From Caldifarciminota bacterium RBG_13_43_14 (GTDB lineage Bacteria > Hydrothermota > Tepidihabitantia > SM23-42), in contig MEUM01000087.1 of NCBI GenBank assembly GCA_001771735.1, positions 22,023-34,372 of the forward strand: a stretch of 12,350 bases of DNA, in the 5' to 3' direction. Under the pieces are notes generated by a model that had not been told where the DNA came from, ran no database searches, and saw only the letters and a list, made by a program, of their open reading frames with translations. A program made the translations under genes and the position numbers. Below are positions 5,978-12,350 of this stretch, one piece after another; position 1 is the stretch's first letter, and each line of letters opens with the position of its first letter.

Positions 5978-8239
5978 TTATTTTAATAATTTTTCCATTT
6001 CTTTACAATGAGGCTCGTCTTCTTGTCTCATTAACTTCAGTACATCTAGTATATGATTTTGGGACGCTGGTTCAATAATTTCTGGAGAAAACCCTTCAGC
6101 TTCTTTGAGGGTTCCATGAGATTTTAAGTTAGTAAATCTATAAACAGATTCCTTGATCTTTTTACTTGCTTTGATTGAATCAATTTTATCTTTATAATCT
6201 GACTTACCAGGAAATCTGAAGCTCAAAAAAACCTCTAGCACTCTCCTTGCCATGTTTGGGTAAGGATAGATAAGAGTTAGATCGCTTTTCTCTTCATCAG
6301 TAGTCTTCTCAAACTCGATCAGCTTGCTAAACAAATATTGATAATCGGAGTCAAACTTTTTAAGCAAATGGTCAAGCTCATAAATGTTTGACATTCTCTT
6401 TTTTGATGAATCAAGGCTGATTCTAAGCATATAAAGTCCGCATTTATTTTTATCTATTTTATTGCGGTACTTTTTCTTAAATAGATTTAAAAAATCATAA
6501 TTGTGCGTCAAAAGAAAGAATTGCCCGACAAGCAAATCATTACTAGAATCTATTTCAATTGATGAAATAATAAATGAGTACGCATTGTACAGAAACTGTG
6601 AGTCCAGACTTGAGATCGGATCATCAATAAGAACCGCACCCTCCGTTGAATTAAATTCATCTTCTTTGAGCTTTCTCAAAAAGTAGATAAGCGATATCGC
6701 GGTTTTCTCGGACTCGCTCAAGTTAAAAGCTATTTCATCTCCTCTTTTTATTTCATAACAAACTTCTCCATGTTCATCACCTTTGGCTGCAAAGTGTAAA
6801 TCAGAATGTCCTAAAAAACTCACCATGTCATTATTAATATCTTTTGCAGGCAATTTAAAGTCTTTGATATCTCTTTCTCCTTTTCTTATTTTTTCTTCCA
6901 ACTGTTCAATATCAGAAACAAACTTAGCCTTTTTTTCTTTTAAATCGGCTACTTCTTTTATCTTATCTTTGTATTCATCAAAATTATCTGCTATGGAAGA
7001 AGATTCTAATTCTTCAGCCAAATTAGTAAATGAATTATCGAGGTTAATAGCGCTCTTGTTTATTTCACTTGCTTCATTCAAAAGACTATTTTTTGTTTCT
7101 TTTGATAGAGTTCGACTGGCAAGTATATTTTTTTGTTTTTTAATCACTTCTGTAATTAACGTTTTTGAAAGATTATTCAACTTCTGGGCTAATCTTTTTA
7201 AACTGTCGTCGGGAATCTTTTCTGTTTCTTCTATTTTCCAATCATTAATTTCATTTATCTTTTTATTAATTGAATCATTTAGTTCTGTATAGTCCTTATT
7301 GAAATGAGCTTCAAGTTCACTAATTCTTTCCTTGGGTATCTGCTGACCGCAAAACTCACAGCGTGTACTTTTTTTCTTTTTGTGAAGCGATAAACCTTGC
7401 TGAACCCACGAGCTTAATTCCCAGTCATCTTTTAATCTTTCAATTATTTTCTGCAAAGAAACAGTTTTGAGTAAAATTTCGCTGATATCTTCTAAATAAC
7501 TCTTTGTGATGTTACCTGATTTTGCCTTGATATCATTAATCCAAACTTGAAGGGCCTCGACATTCTTAATAGTTTTGAGCTTGTCGTTATAAAACCTCGT
7601 TTCTATTTTTAGCTTATCTATAGTTGTTTCACCATTTTCAATTTTTTGTTGTATTGTTCGAAAAGCACCAATAAAGAAGGGTTTTTCATAAAATTGAAAT
7701 TTTTTTATACCTAATAAGGTATCCTTAATATTCTTGGCTGTATTGCTTTCAAATTTTTCTTTTGCTTTTTCTTTCTCCGCCAGGTCTTTTCGGGTAGTTT
7801 CTAAATCTTTTTGCTTTTTCTCTCTTTCTTTGCGTTCTTGTATTAGTTCAATCTTTTTGTCTCCTAAATAATAAATTGGTCTCACACTTTTTCCGTCCTG
7901 TTCTATATCCTGAAAAATGTTTTCCTCAATAAAGTCTTTATTAAAAACTCTTATGTTCTTTTTGTTCTCAAGATCTAAATGTGATAGTTTTGAGCCATCA
8001 ATGAGTTCGATTTCATATTCACTGTTTTTATATTTTTCTAATTTTTTACAAACTTTCCCCAATTCAAAATTTCTTAAGACTCGCGAAAGAGTAGTTTTAC
8101 CGGTTCCATTCCACCCAAAAATCAAGTTGATCTTTTTAAAATCAGGATTGACAGTATTGTCTTCCGGCTTTAAATTACTCCAGTTAAAATCATGTAAATT
8201 TCCTGTATTTTTTATCTTTGTAATTTTCTTGATTATCAT
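5978..8239 (-). CDS. rloC: RloC/PrrC-like AAA_13 ATPase, putative anticodon nuclease
   Basis: The protein has about 753 residues counted from ATG 8239. An ABC-type ATPase is split around a long coiled-coil region: Walker A GWNGTGKT (42-49), signature LSESEKT (from 507), Walker B AVLIDDP (Asp539, Asp540), D-loop SSLD (543-546) and H-loop His579. Within the coiled coils sits CEFC (Cys294, Cys297), matching the Rad50-type zinc hook known in RloC. Beyond the ATPase, the C-terminal region has ARRVLE (Arg665, Glu669) and LKSHGT (His708), in the order of the PrrC Arg320-Glu324-His356 nuclease triad. RloC and PrrC are tRNA anticodon nucleases kept silent beside restriction systems and released by phage or DNA damage. 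The length matches RloC, not the shorter hook-less PrrC. A GTG at 8245, adjoining the mod stop, is an alternative start; AAGGA at 8254-8250 serves either. The triad assignment is by eye. Confidence 0.8.
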   Translation of the reverse strand: MIIKKITKIKNTGNLHDFNWSNLKPEDNTVNPDFKKINLIFGWNGTGKTTLSRVLRNFELGKVCKKLEKYKNSEYEIELIDGSKLSHLDLENKKNIRVFNKDFIEENIFQDIEQDGKSVRPIYYLGDKKIELIQERKEREKKQKDLETTRKDLAEKEKAKEKFESNTAKNIKDTLLGIKKFQFYEKPFFIGAFRTIQQKIENGETTIDKLKIETRFYNDKLKTIKNVEALQVWINDIKAKSGNITKSYLEDISEILLKTVSLQKIIERLKDDWELSSWVQQGLSLHKKKKSTRCEFCGQQIPKERISELEAHFNKDYTELNDSINKKINEINDWKIEETEKIPDDSLKRLAQKLNNLSKTLITEVIKKQKNILASRTLSKETKNSLLNEASEINKSAINLDNSFTNLAEELESSSIADNFDEYKDKIKEVADLKEKKAKFVSDIEQLEEKIRKGERDIKDFKLPAKDINNDMVSFLGHSDLHFAAKGDEHGEVCYEIKRGDEIAFNLSESEKTAISLIYFLRKLKEDEFNSTEGAVLIDDPISSLDSQFLYNAYSFIISSIEIDSSNDLLVGQFFLLTHNYDFLNLFKKKYRNKIDKNKCGLYMLRISLDSSKKRMSNIYELDHLLKKFDSDYQYLFSKLIEFEKTTDEEKSDLTLIYPYPNMARRVLEVFLSFRFPGKSDYKDKIDSIKASKKIKESVYRFTNLKSHGTLKEAEGFSPEIIEPASQNHILDVLKLMRQEDEPHCKEMEKLLK

Positions 8240-8245
8240 AATCAC

Positions 8246-10186
8246 TCAATCCTTATAAAACTCTCTATTTAACTTCTTATCCTCCTCACTCACCCCATAC
8301 TCCTCATCGTCAATCTCGCTGTAATTGACATACAGTTGATTTTTATCTAAACATTCTATTGAAAATTTCTTTTGATTTTCTAAACTCATTTGTTCAAATT
8401 CATTTACATTTTCATCAAACTGTTTAACATCTATTTTGTAACTTAAAAATGCTTTTTCTTTTATTGTTTTCCAAATATCAATAAGTTCTTTTGTGGTCTT
8501 TGCATCTTTAATTTCATCAATGTATTTTTCATTTAATTTCATTAATTCTAAATAGACAAAATCACCGCCACCTATTTGTTGGTAAATTTTTTGCATCCTT
8601 TCTTTTATCACATCTAAATGTTCGTCGAGTTGTTCTACTAAAATAAACTTTCTATTTCCGTCGTCTTGTCTATTAATCTCCAAGGTTGCATGTCCGGTTG
8701 TGCCTGATCCGGCAAAAAAATCTAGAATCAAATCATCATCTTTAGTCATAATTTTAAGAGTATCTAAAACTGCATAGAGAGATTTTGGATAACTAAATAT
8801 ATTTTCACCTAGCAGTTTCTTTAAGAGATTAGTTCCTTGAAATTCCGCAAAATATCTCTTATCAGTCCAAACATTATTAATTCTTTGTTGTTCTCTAAAT
8901 TTGTGTAAGATTTTTATTTCTCCATTTTCTAAAGATGGAACAAAATAACCCTCCTCATTTAACTTTTCTTTGAATGAATCTTTAATCAATTTCCACGAAT
9001 ACTCTTTATTTGCAGAAATCGGTAAAACTTTATAATAATCCTTGTGATAATCGAGAGTTATTTTCTTCAAGTCCTTACTTACATATATCGGATACCAATG
9101 ATTTGGTCGATTTACTCTAAGAGTTCTTGTTCTTGCATTTATAAAATTCTCTAAACGATACTTTCCTTTTTCATCTTCTAAATTAAAAGTGGCGGCAACA
9201 TCTTCATCTAAAACTACCTGATTAAATTTGCCTACCTTTTCATTTTTAGCATAAACCAACATATACTCACAAATTGCACTGAAAAATCTTTCATTTTGTC
9301 TACCTTTAGGATTAATAACAATAGAAACAATCCCTACGCGATTATCTCTCCCAAAAACTTCATCTGCCAAGGCCCCTAAATAGAATAGTTCTGTATGGTC
9401 TATCGTGATTGCAATAAATCCATCGTCTCTTAAAAGAGTTCTTGCAACTTCAAGTCTATTCTTAATGAAAGTAAGCCAAGTAGAATGCTTAAAACTATTG
9501 TTGTAAGTGAATGTATCTTCGCTACTACCGGTATTATATGGAGGATCAATATAAATAAGTTTTACTTTCCCAGCAAATCTTTTTTTGAGTGAATGGAGGG
9601 CTAAAAGATTGTTGCCTTTGATAATAAGATTGTCTTCAATGTTGCCATTTTCGTCGGTTTTGAATGGATTATCGCTTTTGCGGGAATGACAAAGAGGATG
9701 CCCACCATCTTTATCTATTCTTTTGAAGTTAGTTAAAACCTTGGGTTCAAGCAAGCGGTCAATTTCATCCGGTGCAAGTATTTCATTGTGAAATATCTCA
9801 TCTCGTTTTTCGTCTTCTTTTTCCATACCTCCTTCAAGAACACAATCTTTATATGGCCATGCTAAAACGACCTCTTTACTTTCAGAGAAATATTCTTCAT
9901 TTTCAGTTACAAGTCCTATCTTATTTTTAAATGAAGTATAACTATCGGGTAAAAATGCTTTATTACTGACAAATTCTTGGAATTTTACTTTATCAAAAAC
10001 CAGCACTCCATCAACTTCCTGAAAGAAATGTTTTTTAATAACCTCTTTTTTCAATAGAAGTCTAATCAAGTCAGCATCAAGTTTAAGAGCCGATTCAATT
10101 ATTTTGTTCTTCAAGAGTTTGCTGTCAACAACTAATCGTTCGTCCTGCTCTAAAAGTTTTTTAAGTTCTTCTAATAGATTTTGCAT
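8246..10186 (-). CDS. mod: Type III DNA N6-adenine methyltransferase, Mod subunit
   Basis: The 646-residue protein has motifs in the beta-class order of type III Mod: catalytic DPPYNTG (214-220) after NLIIKGNNLLALHSLKKRFAGKVKLIYI, and the S-adenosylmethionine site DFFAGSGTT (489-497) near the C-terminus. The stretch between holds the variable target-recognition part. Mod methylates one strand of its asymmetric site and gives Res its specificity. The frame is open to 10243, but those 19 codons lie inside element B; ATG 10186 follows a strong AGGAGGAGG and gives MQNLLEELKKLLEQDERLV, a normal Mod start. Residues 166-174 (CHSRKSDNP) are coded by what looks like a palindromic repeat inserted in frame. 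The stop is followed at once by the RloC-like gene. No simple-sequence repeat of the phase-variable kind is seen. Confidence 0.95.
   Translation of the reverse strand: MQNLLEELKKLLEQDERLVVDSKLLKNKIIESALKLDADLIRLLLKKEVIKKHFFQEVDGVLVFDKVKFQEFVSNKAFLPDSYTSFKNKIGLVTENEEYFSESKEVVLAWPYKDCVLEGGMEKEDEKRDEIFHNEILAPDEIDRLLEPKVLTNFKRIDKDGGHPLCHSRKSDNPFKTDENGNIEDNLIIKGNNLLALHSLKKRFAGKVKLIYIDPPYNTGSSEDTFTYNNSFKHSTWLTFIKNRLEVARTLLRDDGFIAITIDHTELFYLGALADEVFGRDNRVGIVSIVINPKGRQNERFFSAICEYMLVYAKNEKVGKFNQVVLDEDVAATFNLEDEKGKYRLENFINARTRTLRVNRPNHWYPIYVSKDLKKITLDYHKDYYKVLPISANKEYSWKLIKDSFKEKLNEEGYFVPSLENGEIKILHKFREQQRINNVWTDKRYFAEFQGTNLLKKLLGENIFSYPKSLYAVLDTLKIMTKDDDLILDFFAGSGTTGHATLEINRQDDGNRKFILVEQLDEHLDVIKERMQKIYQQIGGGDFVYLELMKLNEKYIDEIKDAKTTKELIDIWKTIKEKAFLSYKIDVKQFDENVNEFEQMSLENQKKFSIECLDKNQLYVNYSEIDDEEYGVSEEDKKLNREFYKD
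9666..9691. repeat. Decayed palindromic element inside mod, in frame
   Basis: Read on plus, GGATTATCGCTTTTGCGGGA and the following ATGACA differ at about three bases from the widespread mobile palindrome whose core is ATTCCCGC-TTTC-GCGGGAAT. Its centre CGC-TTTT-GCG still pairs. It codes for CHSRKSDNP in Mod, in a linker where other Mod proteins run from a KDG segment straight to D-NGNI-DNLIIKGNN. The resemblance is from memory of the repeat, not from a search. Confidence 0.5.
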
Positions 10187-10194
10187 ATTTATTT

Positions 10195-10204
10195 TCCTCC
10201 TCCT
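10195..10204 (-). promoter_or_regulatory. Strong ribosome-binding site deciding the mod start
   Basis: AGGAGGAGGA lies 8 bases before ATG 10186 and is a better Shine-Dalgarno sequence than any other in the operon. It rules out the upstream in-frame start at 10243, which sits in the arm of element B. Confidence 0.8.
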
Positions 10205-10224
10205 AAAAATATTTGCGACATTTC

Positions 10225-10308
10225 GCCTAACGGCTGCAGGCATGCGAAGTGCGAGGCGAAGCCGAGCATTGGGGGGAGCGAAGCGTAGCCGTATGCCCGC
10301 TGTTGTGC
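10225..10308 (-). repeat. attC-like element B
   Basis: Best example in the window. On minus: GCACAAC (10308-10302) 4 bases after the protease stop, arm GCGGGCAT, a GC-rich variable loop, arm ATGCCTGC, spacer AGCC, and GTTAGGC (10231-10225), a perfect GTTRRRY box. The mod ATG follows after 38 bases. The arms pair at 7 of 8 positions. Box, arm, loop, arm, box order and the gene spacing match integron attC sites. The interior is homologous to element D. Its stem could also act as a terminator for the protease gene. Confidence 0.65.
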
Positions 10309-10312
10309 GAAG

Positions 10313-10954
10313 TCAAAAAGTTCCATAATCTAAGTCCTCGGATCTTGTAAATGCTTGTACTGTTGGAATTGTTATTTGAAATGGACCTTGTTGCCCCTGT
10401 CCAATGATTTCTCCGATTACAGATAAATCCGCATCTATGGGAAACAAACTGGATTTTATTTCATGAACTAAGCCGTAATCTTTAGCTTCATTTGGATTTA
10501 GTGTTGTCCGGTTATTCATGTCCTCCTCCACTTTATGCACTGGCTTTTGTGTTGTATCTGCTATAACGCGGGCAATATTCTGCTGATCAATTTTCAAACT
10601 TTTTAAATGCTCTTCTATCTGTTTTTCATCAAAGCTAGCATTTCCACCAACATTAAATCTGACACCATGTATTAAAAATCTTGCATGAGGTACTGAGAAC
10701 CTTTTAGAACCTGCACAAAAAATTACCACACCAATGGAATCTACGCTACCAAAATTATATGTGTGTACATCTACTGGTGCGCCTTTTAGAAAATTATATA
10801 ATGAAAGACCATGAAATACCGACCCCCCTGGTGAGGAGATCATAAGATGAATTCTCTCATATTTTTCTTTTATTTTTTTATCTACTACTTGAAGTAATTT
10901 ATCCGTAGTCTGCGATATTACTGGCGCCATAAACCTAATATATGCTTCCTTCAT
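10313..10954 (-). CDS. ClpP-like (Clp-fold) serine protease, stand-alone
   Basis: This is a 213-residue protein of the ClpP/crotonase-fold protease superfamily. ISSPGG (39-44) is the substrate/oxyanion loop, FGSVDSIG places the nucleophile at Ser73, and RFLIHG places the base at His96. The segment TTLNPNEAKDYGLVHEI (150-166) aligns with the end of ClpP around its third catalytic residue, but the position expected to be Asp seems to be in MNNRTT, with no acid. The catalytic triad is therefore incomplete or uses another acid. It lacks the usual ClpP propeptide and, unlike true ClpP, no clpX or clpA lies nearby. An excellent AAGGAGG sits 6 bases before the ATG. It forms a one-gene unit between elements B and C. 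It could be an active unfoldase-independent peptidase or a binding-only homologue. Confidence 0.85.
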   Translation of the reverse strand: MKEAYIRFMAPVISQTTDKLLQVVDKKIKEKYERIHLMISSPGGSVFHGLSLYNFLKGAPVDVHTYNFGSVDSIGVVIFCAGSKRFSVPHARFLIHGVRFNVGGNASFDEKQIEEHLKSLKIDQQNIARVIADTTQKPVHKVEEDMNNRTTLNPNEAKDYGLVHEIKSSLFPIDADLSVIGEIIGQGQQGPFQITIPTVQAFTRSEDLDYGTF

Positions 10955-10982
10955 ATTTTTTCCTCCTTATTCTTTTGATTTC

Positions 10983-11060
10983 GCCTAACTCGTTCATAGA
11001 CGAAGTATTTCGTTTATCCCAACTTTTGGTTGAAATAGCCAAAAGCGCTTCTATTAATGA
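10983..11060 (-). repeat. attC-like element C (degenerate)
   Basis: The element ends on minus with GTTAGGCGAAA (box at 10989-10983), 28 bases before the protease ATG. It aligns with element A over about 60 bases. It contains two local hairpins: CTTTTGG with CCAAAAG (7 perfect pairs) and ACGAA with TTCGT. No clear opening ...AAC box is left at the far end (TTAATAGAAGCG), so half of the site seems decayed. Confidence 0.4.
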
Positions 11061-11069
11061 CAAATTCCA

Positions 11070-11327
11070 TCATCTATCCTTACGTGGTCTTTTGACTTCA
11101 TAAATAAATTTTTTTCTTAGCATTGTCCCGTAGTAAAACTTCAACGCATTGACCCTGTTAGAAATATATACAAAAAGTCGTCGATACTTTTCAAATCCGT
11201 CATGCGTACAAAGTGAATTTCTAAACGGGTTGTTTGTCTGATTGAGCGTGGAGGTAGTAGCCTGCTTTTCTTCTGCGATCTGATACACAATTTCCATTTT
11301 ATTTGATATCAATCCTTTGTCAAGCAT
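11070..11327 (-). CDS. Doubtful 85-codon ORF
   Basis: The frame is open for 85 codons (starts MLDKGLISNKMEIVYQ, ends VKRPRKDR) just upstream of element C, in the place where a cassette gene would be expected. There is no ribosome-binding site before ATG 11327, and composition is unremarkable apart from a basic tail. I recognise no domain. It may be the remnant of a cassette gene that lost its 5' part, or a chance frame in AT-rich DNA. Confidence 0.25.
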   Translation of the reverse strand: MLDKGLISNKMEIVYQIAEEKQATTSTLNQTNNPFRNSLCTHDGFEKYRRLFVYISNRVNALKFYYGTMLRKKFIYEVKRPRKDR

Positions 11328-11379
11328 TCGGTTTCAATCAAAAATAGTCGTTATCAATTTGAAGCAACCAATACTACCG

Positions 11380-11570
11380 ATTTAACAAACGAATAATTAC
11401 CATTCACTAATTACTGACTATTTGTCAATTACGCAATTACCAATTACTAAATTCTTCTGTTTCCCGCTTCCTGACCCCAACCCATAAACTATATGTTATC
11501 AGTTATCTGTAATCCTGCATCGTGCATCATGAATCATGTATCGATCCGTTATTCAGTTATCGGTATCATT
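11380..11570. repeat. Decayed short-period tandem repeats in three blocks
   Basis: Three neighbouring blocks of different repeated words can be seen: AATTAC/ATTACC/ATTACT variants (about 11388-11450), GTTATCAGTTATCTG (about 11493-11510, with another CAGTTATCGG near 11554), and GCATCGTGCATCATGAATCATGTATCG (about 11517-11543). Each unit is 7-10 bases and drifts. No gene fits in this 290-base gap. Such words are often intergenic filler that expands by slippage. Confidence 0.5.
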
Positions 11571-11571
11571 A

Positions 11572-11599
11572 TTGACTAATATACGGTTAATGATATAAT
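11572..11599 (+). promoter_or_regulatory. Extended -10 promoter of the gene at 11617
   Basis: TTGACT (11572-11577), a 16-base spacer, then TGATATAAT, an extended -10 with perfect TATAAT at 11594-11599. The predicted start at about 11606 coincides with the AAGGAG at 11606-11611, leaving an mRNA leader of only about 11 bases. Confidence 0.65.
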
Positions 11600-11616
11600 C
11601 CAGTCAAGGAGATAAA

Positions 11617-12350
11617 ATGAAGAAATTATTAAATATCGTTATTATTATCATCATATTAGCCGTAAGTGTTTTTTTAATAACCAGAATACCGCGACCGGGT
11701 CGCGCTACGACCAAAAGCAATTCTGGCCAGGCAACAGGTTCATTCGAAGAATGGCTGGGAGTTTTTATCCAGGGCCAGCGTATCGGTTACTCATTTACCA
11801 AAATCACAAATCTCAATTCGCGGCTGGAGATCGAGAACCATCAACGTATGACAATAAACATGATGAATACTCAAACCACCCTTAACAGTCATCTGTACGC
11901 GCATACTGATACCCAATACGCGCTGCAGGATTTCGTTATCGAGATAGAAACCGAAGGGCACCCGATACGTATCGAAGGTGTGATTGAAGGAATGAAGCTT
12001 AATTTGATATCATACTCTCACGGCGTTCCCCAGCAGCGCACGATCCAACTCAGTGAGACACCATACCTGCCGGATGCAGTCGAGGAGATCATCAAAAAGA
12101 AGAAATTAAAAACCGGTAGTTCGATAAACATACCTTATTTTGATCCGATTACCCAGTCAACCTCCTCGGCCCGCATCAAAGTCGGCAGCAAAGAGAAAAT
12201 AACGGTTTTGGACCGCGAGGCTGAAGGCTTGAGAATCGATATAAATTACATGGGTATTGACGCAATATTATGGATCGATGAAGATTACCGTTTGATCAAA
12301 GAAACAACACCGGCAATGGCAATGGAAATGATACCCATGACCAAAGATCA
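11617..12350 (+). CDS. Exported or membrane-anchored protein, possibly transglutaminase-type N-terminus (partial)
   Basis: The first 244 codons are in the window; the end lies beyond it. MKKLLNIVIIIIILAVSVFLI is a single N-terminal hydrophobic helix (signal anchor or signal peptide without a clear cleavage motif), placing the rest outside the cytoplasmic membrane. Then EEWLGVFIQGQRIGYSFTKI (about 45-64) and a run of beta-rich segments follow (RLEIENHQRMTINMM, LYAHTDTQYALQDFVIEIE, ARIKVGSKEKITVLDREAEGLRIDI, ILWIDEDYRLIKET). The EWLGV--QGQRIGY opening followed by such strands is what I associate with the domain that precedes a secreted transglutaminase-like domain; the catalytic part would be outside the window. 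AAGGAG lies 5 bases before the ATG. Third codon positions are richer in G and C than in the minus-strand genes, so this looks like resident chromosome. Confidence 0.7.
   Translation, partial: MKKLLNIVIIIIILAVSVFLITRIPRPGRATTKSNSGQATGSFEEWLGVFIQGQRIGYSFTKITNLNSRLEIENHQRMTINMMNTQTTLNSHLYAHTDTQYALQDFVIEIETEGHPIRIEGVIEGMKLNLISYSHGVPQQRTIQLSETPYLPDAVEEIIKKKKLKTGSSINIPYFDPITQSTSSARIKVGSKEKITVLDREAEGLRIDINYMGIDAILWIDEDYRLIKETTPAMAMEMIPMTKD

Noticed and set aside
6783..7292. 169-codon plus-strand frame inside the RloC-like gene
   Set aside because: The Ser/Phe/Leu-rich translation is the mirror of the Lys/Glu-rich coiled coil.
8246..10186. Phase-variable repeat tract in mod
   Set aside because: No tetra- or pentanucleotide repeat run is present; homopolymer runs are no longer than expected in AT-rich DNA.
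10187..10243. Upstream start of mod adding 19 residues
   Set aside because: These codons lie in the arm and flank of element B. The strong AGGAGGAGG sits before ATG 10186.
10104..10328. Plus-strand 74-codon frame across the mod start and element B
   Set aside because: Its Arg/Ser-rich translation comes from the dyad, and no start signal is present.
1..12350. CRISPR array, insertion sequence, integrase, tRNA or rRNA
   Set aside because: No regularly spaced direct repeats, transposase or integrase motifs, terminal inverted repeats of IS type, or tRNA cloverleaf were seen.

Overview
The window is AT-rich bacterial DNA of the defence-island type. It reads almost entirely right to left, and two stretches on the plus strand stand apart. 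I cannot name the species. The low GC, the transglutaminase-type exported protein at the right edge and the short-period degenerate intergenic repeats suggest an uncultured or environmental lineage rather than a well-studied phylum. No integrase, transposase, tRNA, rRNA or CRISPR array is visible.

Layout from right to left. A plus-strand gene (11617 to the edge) encodes an exported or membrane-anchored protein with a strong extended -10 promoter; it looks like chromosome backbone. To its left lie about 200 bp of decayed short-period repeats and a doubtful 85-residue ORF. Then comes a minus-strand series: a ClpP-like protease (10313-10954); a four-gene type III restriction-modification operon (mod, an RloC/PrrC-like ATPase with putative anticodon-nuclease residues, an overlooked 46-residue ORF whose stop overlaps the next start, and res; 10186-3198); a two-TM-segment protein (2305-3081); and a fragment of a DUF262 (GmrSD-type) protein (1657-2085). 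Facing them on the plus strand are a C-protein-like XRE regulator (685-897) and an unrecognised 149-codon gene (901-1350). At the left edge, again on minus, is the N-terminal part of a Mig/MutY-type DNA glycosylase (1-353).

The minus-strand units are separated by dyad elements (A 419-499, E 2130-2283, D 3104-3182, B 10225-10308, C 10983-11060). B, D and E resemble integron attC sites: a ...AAC box just after one gene's stop, complementary arms, and a GTTAGGC or degenerate box a few tens of bases before the next start. A and C share the GTTAGGC end, but their other half is decayed. This reads like an integrase-less cassette array (CALIN-like), with the unusual feature that one apparent cassette holds a whole 7 kb type III R-M operon.

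How the genes may work together (inference): Mod methylates host DNA and Res cuts unmodified DNA with Mod. The RloC-like protein would be a second, tRNA-cleaving line triggered when restriction fails or DNA is damaged. The C-like regulator, Mig-like glycosylase and DUF262 fragment look like pieces of other restriction systems. A cluster of TGCCAA/TTGGCA half-sites at 1437-1627 is unexplained and may be a regulatory array.
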